A stretch of 64,000 nt of DNA from Ramlibacter sp. (GTDB lineage: Bacteria; Pseudomonadota; Gammaproteobacteria; Burkholderiales; Burkholderiaceae_C). The notes below the pieces were generated by a model. It was not told where the DNA came from. It ran no database searches and saw only the letters and a program-made list of their open reading frames with translations. Shown here in pieces: positions 59,600-64,000 of this stretch (the stretch's first letter is position 1; each line of letters begins with the position of its first letter). The stretch spans positions 1,612,001-1,676,000 of the forward strand of contig JAHBZM010000001.1 in NCBI GenBank assembly GCA_019635435.1, in the 5' to 3' direction. A program made the translations under genes and the position numbers.

Positions 59600-60550
59600 A
59601 TGACTTCTTTTGCATTTGTATTTCCCGGGCAGGGCTCACAGGCTGTCGGCATGCTGGACGCCTGGGGCGACCATCCCGCCGTGGCCGACACCCTGCGCGA
59701 GGCGACTGACGCGCTCGGCCAGGATGTGGCGCAGCTGATCCGGGAGGGCCCCAAGGAAACGCTCGCGCTCACGACCAACACGCAACCGGTCATGCTGGTG
59801 GCGGGTGTGGCCGCCTGGCGGGCCTGGCGGGCCGAGGGCGGCGCCGAGCCGGCGGTGCTCGCGGGACACTCCTTGGGTGAATATTCAGCGCTGGTGGCGT
59901 CGGGGGTGTTGACGCTGGCGCAGGCGGCACCGCTGGTGCGCTTCCGGGCCCAGGCCATGCAGGACGCCGTGCCGGTAGGCACCGGCGCGATGGCGGCCAT
60001 CCTCGGCATGGACGCCGCGCGCGTGGTCGAGGGCTGCGCCGAGACGGTGCGGACTTTCGGCCCCAACACCGCGGAAGTGGTGGAAGCCGTGAACTTCAAC
60101 GACCCCCTGCAAACCGTGATTGCGGGCAGCAAGGCCGCGGTGGAAAAGGCCTGCGAGATTCTCAAGGCCAACGGCGCCAAGCGGGCCTTGCCCCTGCCGG
60201 TGTCCGCGCCTTTCCACTCCAGCCTCATGAAGCCCGCTGCGGACAAGCTCAGGGACAAGCTCGCATCGGTCACCTTCGCGGCCCCGCGGATTCCGGTGAT
60301 CAACAACATTGCGGTGGCCGTTGAAACCGAGCCGGACCGCGTCCGCGCTGCCCTGTATGAACAGGCTTTCGGGCCGGTCCGTTGGGTGGAGTGTGTCCAG
60401 GCCATCAAGGCACGGGGCATCACGACACTGGTCGAATGTGGTCCCGGCAAGGTGCTGGCCGGCATGGTCAAGCGGATTGATGCGGAACTCACGGGGCTGT
60501 CGATCTTCGACCCGGCCTCCCTCGAAAGCGTCAAAGGACAACTGCCATGA
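59600..60550 (+). CDS. fabD: Malonyl-CoA:ACP transacylase
   Basis: The product is 316 residues. It has the family start FAFVFPGQGSQAVGML, the nucleophile in GHSLGEYSALVASG, the malonate-binding Arg in VRFRAQAMQDAVP, and the histidine region PVSAPFHSSLMKPAAD. It loads malonyl groups on ACP. Its stop overlaps fabG by 4 bp. Confidence 0.96.
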   Translation: MTSFAFVFPGQGSQAVGMLDAWGDHPAVADTLREATDALGQDVAQLIREGPKETLALTTNTQPVMLVAGVAAWRAWRAEGGAEPAVLAGHSLGEYSALVASGVLTLAQAAPLVRFRAQAMQDAVPVGTGAMAAILGMDAARVVEGCAETVRTFGPNTAEVVEAVNFNDPLQTVIAGSKAAVEKACEILKANGAKRALPLPVSAPFHSSLMKPAADKLRDKLASVTFAAPRIPVINNIAVAVETEPDRVRAALYEQAFGPVRWVECVQAIKARGITTLVECGPGKVLAGMVKRIDAELTGLSIFDPASLESVKGQLP

Positions 60551-61296
60551 GCGAAATCAACCTGCAGGGTCAGGTGGCGCTGGTCACCGGGGCCTCCCGC
60601 GGCATTGGCGCGGCCATTGCCCTGGAACTGGCCCGCCAGGGCCTGAAGGTGGTGGGCACGGCGACCACCGACGCCGGTGCGGCTCAGATCGGCACGGCGC
60701 TGTCCGCGTTCCAAGGCTGCCAGGGCGCCCGGCTCGACGTCAATGACGGTGCGGCGGCCGAGGCCCTTGTGGATGGCATTGTCAAGGCGCAAGGCGGCCT
60801 GCAGGTGCTGGTCAACAATGCGGGCATCACGCGTGACATGCTGGCGATGCGGCTGAAGGACGACGACTGGGATGCGGTGCTGGACACCAACCTCAAGGCG
60901 GTTTTCCGCATGAGCCGCGCGGTGATGCGCACCATGATGAAGCAGCGCTACGGGCGCATCATCAACATCACCAGCGTGGTCGGCGCTTCCGGCAATCCGG
61001 GGCAGGCCAACTACGCGGCGGCCAAGGCCGGCGTGGCGGGCATGACGCGGGCGCTGGCGCGCGAGCTCGGCAGCCGGGGCGTCACGGTCAATTGCGTGGC
61101 GCCGGGCTTCATCGAAACCGACATGACCGCGGGCCTGCCCGAGGAGCAGCAGAAAGCCCTGCTGGGCCAGATTCCACTCGGGCACCTGGGCAAACCCGCC
61201 GACATCGCGCATGCCGTGGCCTGGCTGGCGTCGCCGCGCGCGGGCTATGTCACGGGGCAGGAAATCCACGTCAACGGTGGCATGTACATGGCCTGA
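60547..61296 (+). CDS. fabG: 3-oxoacyl-ACP reductase
   Basis: The product is 249 residues of the short-chain dehydrogenase family. It has the NADPH-binding GASRGIGAAIALELARQG, the NNAG motif, the catalytic Ser in NITSVVGASG, and YAAAKAGV with the catalytic Tyr/Lys. It reduces 3-oxoacyl-ACP. The stop codon lies inside a perfect 22-bp palindrome. Confidence 0.96.
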   Translation: MSEINLQGQVALVTGASRGIGAAIALELARQGLKVVGTATTDAGAAQIGTALSAFQGCQGARLDVNDGAAAEALVDGIVKAQGGLQVLVNNAGITRDMLAMRLKDDDWDAVLDTNLKAVFRMSRAVMRTMMKQRYGRIINITSVVGASGNPGQANYAAAKAGVAGMTRALARELGSRGVTVNCVAPGFIETDMTAGLPEEQQKALLGQIPLGHLGKPADIAHAVAWLASPRAGYVTGQEIHVNGGMYMA

Positions 61297-61313
61297 CATC
61301 CGCGGATGTCAGG
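61292..61313. terminator. Perfect 22-bp palindrome spanning the fabG stop codon
   Basis: The arms CCTGACATCCG and CGGATGTCAGG pair with no loop and enclose the fabG TGA (61294-61296). No T-tract follows. As RNA it would form a compact hairpin that could stop 3' decay, or limit transcription into acpP. As DNA it could be a protein-binding site ahead of the acpP promoter. Confidence 0.6.
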
Positions 61314-61376
61314 CTGAAGGAACCAAGCCGGTATATCCGTCCGGCGGCCGGGACCAGGGTGCACCTCTGGCCCGGC

Positions 61377-61382
61377 TAAAAT
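61377..61382 (+). promoter_or_regulatory. -10 element of the acpP promoter
   Basis: TAAAAT, preceded by CCGGC, lies 33 bp before the acpP ATG. The rpmF promoter has the similar context GGGCTATAAT. A separate promoter is expected because ACP is needed in large excess. The -35 box is not obvious. Confidence 0.5.
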
Positions 61383-61414
61383 CGCGGATTCATTCACAAC
61401 CCTTCGAGGGAACC

Positions 61415-61654
61415 ATGAGCGATATCGAATCACGAGTCAAAAAAATCATTGCCGAGCAACTGGGTGTGGAAGAGTCCCAAGTCACCAACGAGAAAGCCTT
61501 CGTGGCCGATCTGGGTGCGGACTCGCTGGACACCGTGGAACTGGTGATGGCACTGGAAGACGAGTTCGGCATTGAAATCCCCGATGAGGACGCCGAGAAG
61601 ATCACCACCGTCCAGAACGCGATCGACTACGCGAACACCCACCAGAAGGCCTGA
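61415..61654 (+). CDS. acpP: Acyl carrier protein
   Basis: The product is 79 residues, acidic, with a CGAGGGAA ribosome site and ATG at 61415. The phosphopantetheine attachment serine S37 is in GADSLDTVELVMALEDEFGI. It carries growing acyl chains for the Fab enzymes encoded on both sides. It is a standard, complete gene. Confidence 0.98.
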   Translation: MSDIESRVKKIIAEQLGVEESQVTNEKAFVADLGADSLDTVELVMALEDEFGIEIPDEDAEKITTVQNAIDYANTHQKA

Positions 61655-61660
61655 TCGCAG

Positions 61661-62908
61661 ATGAGTCGCCGTCGTGTCGTTGTGACGGGTCTGGGCTGCG
61701 TGAGCCCGGTGGGCAACACGGTCGCTGAATCGTGGAACAACCTGCTGGCCGGTAAGCCCGGCATTGACCTCATCACCCAGTTTGATGCCAGCAACCTGGC
61801 CTGCAAGTTCGCTGGCGAGGTCAAGGGTTTCAATATCGGAGACTACATCTCCGACAAGGAAGCCCGGCACATGGACCGGTTCATCCACCTGGGGCTGGCG
61901 GCTGCCTGCCAGGCCATCGCCGACAGTGGCCTGCCCACGGGTGATGCCCTGCACGACGAACTGTCCACGCGGATCGGCGTGAACATCGGCTCGGGCATCG
62001 GCGGGCTGCCGATGATCGAGGACATGCATTCCGAACTGGTGAACCGCGGCCCCCGTCGCATCTCGCCGTTCTTTGTCCCGGCCTCCATCATCAACATGAT
62101 CTCGGGGCAGGTGTCGATCAAGTACCGCTTCAAGGGGCCGAACATCGCGGTCGTCACGGCCTGCACCACCGGGCTGCACGCCATCGGGCTGTCGGCCCGC
62201 ATGATCGAGAGCGGCGACGCGGACGTGATGGTGGCGGGCGGCGCTGAATCCTGTGTTTCGCCTCTGGGCGTCGGGGGCTTTGCCGCCGCGCGCGCGCTGT
62301 CGGTGCGCAATGACGACCCCAGGACCGCGTCGCGCCCCTGGGACAAGGACCGCGACGGCTTTGTCCTGGGTGAAGGCGGCGGCGTGCTGGTGCTGGAGGA
62401 ATACGAGCATGCCAGGGCTCGCGGCGCGAAGATCTATGCGGAAGTCGCCGGCTTTGGCATGAGCGCCGATGCGTTCCACATGACCGCGCCCGACGTGGAC
62501 GGCCCGCGCCGCTCCATGGTGGCCGCGCTGAAAAATGCCGGTGTCAATGCCGACCAGGTGGACTATCTCAATGCGCACGGTACCTCGACGCCGCTGGGCG
62601 ACCTGAACGAAACCAATGCCATCAAGGCAGCGCTCGGCGACCATGCCAAGAAGACCGTGGTGAACTCCACCAAGTCCATGACCGGCCACCTGCTGGGCGG
62701 CGCTGGCGGCATCGAGTCGGTGTTCACGGTGCTGGCGATCCACGAGCAGAAGAGTCCGCCAACCATCAACATCTTCAATCAGGACCCGGAGTGCGATCTG
62801 GACTACTGCGCCAACACCGCGCGCGACCTGAAAATTGACGTGGCCGTCAAGAACAACTTCGGCTTTGGCGGTACCAACGGCACGCTGGTGTTCAAGCGCG
62901 TCGCCTGA
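61661..62908 (+). CDS. fabF: 3-oxoacyl-ACP synthase II (KASII)
   Basis: The product is 415 residues starting 6 bp after acpP. It has the start RRVVVTGLGCVSPVGN, the catalytic Cys in VVTACTTGLHAIG, and the two His in YLNAHGTSTPLGD and SMTGHLLGGAGG. It elongates acyl-ACP. It is followed after 22 bp by a small membrane protein gene and rpoE. Confidence 0.97.
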   Translation: MSRRRVVVTGLGCVSPVGNTVAESWNNLLAGKPGIDLITQFDASNLACKFAGEVKGFNIGDYISDKEARHMDRFIHLGLAAACQAIADSGLPTGDALHDELSTRIGVNIGSGIGGLPMIEDMHSELVNRGPRRISPFFVPASIINMISGQVSIKYRFKGPNIAVVTACTTGLHAIGLSARMIESGDADVMVAGGAESCVSPLGVGGFAAARALSVRNDDPRTASRPWDKDRDGFVLGEGGGVLVLEEYEHARARGAKIYAEVAGFGMSADAFHMTAPDVDGPRRSMVAALKNAGVNADQVDYLNAHGTSTPLGDLNETNAIKAALGDHAKKTVVNSTKSMTGHLLGGAGGIESVFTVLAIHEQKSPPTINIFNQDPECDLDYCANTARDLKIDVAVKNNFGFGGTNGTLVFKRVA

Positions 62909-62930
62909 ACCCCGCCCGATCTCCCACTTC

Positions 62931-63401
62931 ATGCACAACGCCCCATCGGTCACTTACCCGGTGGGGCGTTCGCGTTTTTCCGCCGGCCTGATGGCCATTG
63001 TCTGGTGCGCCGGCCTCGCGGCAACGGGCGCCTGGGCGCTGCAGGCGGGCGAAACGGGTTGGCGCCTGGGCCTGATGGTTGCTGTCGTGCTCCTGTCGGG
63101 CGGCTGGGCCCTGCATGCGCACCACACGGCGCCCGCGGGCCTGCTGCGCTGGGACGGGCAGGCCTGGTCGTGGCGCGGCCCCGCACCGCAAGACGAAGCG
63201 GGCCAGCCGGTGGTGGCGCTGGACCTGCAGCGCTGGTTGCTGCTGCGCTGGACCGGCGGCCGGCACAGCCGCTGGTTCTGGCTGGCGCGTGCCAGCGCGC
63301 CGGCCCAATGGCGTGCCCTGCGCCGCGCCGTGCATGCAAGGGCGCGGGTTGCGGGGTCAGCAAGCCAGGACAGCCGGGACGGCGGGGAGCTGGCGCCGTG
63401 A
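62931..63401 (+). CDS. Hypothetical small membrane protein between fabF and rpoE
   Basis: The product is 156 residues. ATG 62931 is the first start after fabF; the frame also extends upstream inside fabF. Two transmembrane helices (about 17-37 and 45-62) are followed by a Trp-rich soluble part (LLRWDGQAWSWRGPAPQD, LQRWLLLRWTGG). The layout (two helices, then a short WDG..W domain) resembles YgfX/CptA-type proteins, a weak similarity. Its stop overlaps the rpoE GTG by 4 bp, so it is translationally coupled to the sigma factor. Confidence 0.6.
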   Translation: MHNAPSVTYPVGRSRFSAGLMAIVWCAGLAATGAWALQAGETGWRLGLMVAVVLLSGGWALHAHHTAPAGLLRWDGQAWSWRGPAPQDEAGQPVVALDLQRWLLLRWTGGRHSRWFWLARASAPAQWRALRRAVHARARVAGSASQDSRDGGELAP

Positions 63402-64000
63402 CGACAACCCCGGACGACAGCGGGGCCACGACGCCCGCCGAAACCGACCTGATGCTGGTCGAGCGCACGGTGGCGGGCGATCAGCGGGCCTATGAACTGC
63501 TGGTGATCAAGTACCAGCGGCGCATCGAGCGGCTGATCGGGCGCATGGTGCGCGATGTCGACCTGGTCGAAGACATCGCCCAGGAGACCTTCATCCGGGC
63601 CTACCGGGCCCTGGCCCAGTTCCGTGGGGAAGCCCAGTTCTACACCTGGCTGTACCGGATCGCGGTCAATACCGCCAAGAAGGCGCTGGTGGACCTCAAG
63701 CGCAATCCGCTGATCTCCCACAGCGCGATGCGCGGCGGCGAGGACGACGATGAAACTTATGCGGGTGAAAACGAACTAACCACCTCCGAGACTCCCGAAA
63801 CAGTGCTGGCCGCCAAGGAAATCGCCGCCACGGTCAACGCGGCCATGGAGGCGCTGCCCGAGGAACTGAGGCAGGCGGTCACGCTGCGCGAGATCGAAGG
63901 CCTGAGCTATGAAGAGATTTCTGAAGTGATGGGTTGCCCGATTGGCACGGTCCGGTCCCGGATTTTCCGGGCGCGGGAGGCCATTTCGGCCAAGGTGAAG
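63398..64000 (+). CDS. rpoE: RNA polymerase sigma factor RpoE/AlgU (partial, window end)
   Basis: The first 201 codons from GTG 63398 are present; the gene runs in frame off the window end, near its expected C-terminus. Region 2 has DQRAYELLVIKYQRRIERLI and VEDIAQETFIRAYRALAQFR; region 4 has EALPEELRQAVTLREIEGLS then YEEISEVMGCPIGTVRSRIF. It directs the extracytoplasmic stress response and is normally followed by anti-sigma genes rseA/mucA, which would lie outside. It is the last visible gene of the fab cluster, as in other Burkholderiales. Confidence 0.95.
   Translation, partial: MTTTPDDSGATTPAETDLMLVERTVAGDQRAYELLVIKYQRRIERLIGRMVRDVDLVEDIAQETFIRAYRALAQFRGEAQFYTWLYRIAVNTAKKALVDLKRNPLISHSAMRGGEDDDETYAGENELTTSETPETVLAAKEIAATVNAAMEALPEELRQAVTLREIEGLSYEEISEVMGCPIGTVRSRIFRAREAISAKVK

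Overview
The window is about 64 kb of GC-rich DNA from a betaproteobacterium of the order Burkholderiales, most likely Comamonadaceae. The evidence is the gene order argH / algZ-algR / hemC-hemD-hemX-hemY, the cluster rpmF-plsX-fabH-fabD-fabG-acpP-fabF followed by rpoE, the very strong G/C third-position bias, and Comamonadaceae-style small repeats between and inside genes. It is a chromosomal, mostly housekeeping region. No rRNA, tRNA, prophage, insertion sequence or CRISPR array was recognised.

Layout. 1-2.2 kb: a truncated DUF3034 gene, a small c-type cytochrome and an orphan HNH-like protein with atypical composition. 2.2-8.8 kb: a TonB-dependent receptor divergent from DUF4331, lipoprotein, TPR and HupE/UreJ genes, a candidate envelope metal-uptake locus. 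8.8-13 kb: dinB, a TPR-methyltransferase, and a TetR gene divergent from a DUF1304 membrane protein. 13.5-18.1 kb: lldD, a SelA-like PLP enzyme and pbpC. 18.1-24.1 kb: a giant alpha-2-macroglobulin gene in operon with pbpC. 24.6-30.8 kb: a Do-type protease, a QseBC-like two-component system, a ribbon-helix-helix/SPFH pair and gdhA. 31-44 kb: an MFS transporter, argH, an AlgZ/AlgR pair, an AI-2E family permease, ppc and the haem genes hemCDXY. 44-51.6 kb: a 1430-residue DUF11 surface protein and RNase E. 52-64 kb: rluC-phosphatase-Rieske-sppA, an RsmI-like methyltransferase with maf, then the yceD/rpmF/fatty-acid synthesis operon running into rpoE, which the window end truncates.

The most interesting content is repeated DNA that ordinary annotation would skip. 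(1) Eight copies of an ungapped 59-bp repeat end in a 17-bp core GCTA-N9-(T/G)AGC. Three lie in frame inside dinB, hemD and sppA and give the same peptide signature; two lie antisense inside pbpC, one making its lipobox; one lies in the algR linker, one in the rne leader and one between genes. (2) Two inverted copies of a roughly 235-bp structured element (Y1, Y2; 12991-13505) share identical apical sequences but have different helix sequences that stay complementary. (3) Three copies of a second structured element (X1 at 24.1 kb, X2 and X3 at 32.2-32.6 kb) likewise keep the same boxes while their outer stems differ. The covariation is visible directly and argues that both families are maintained as folded structures (RNA or DNA hairpins).
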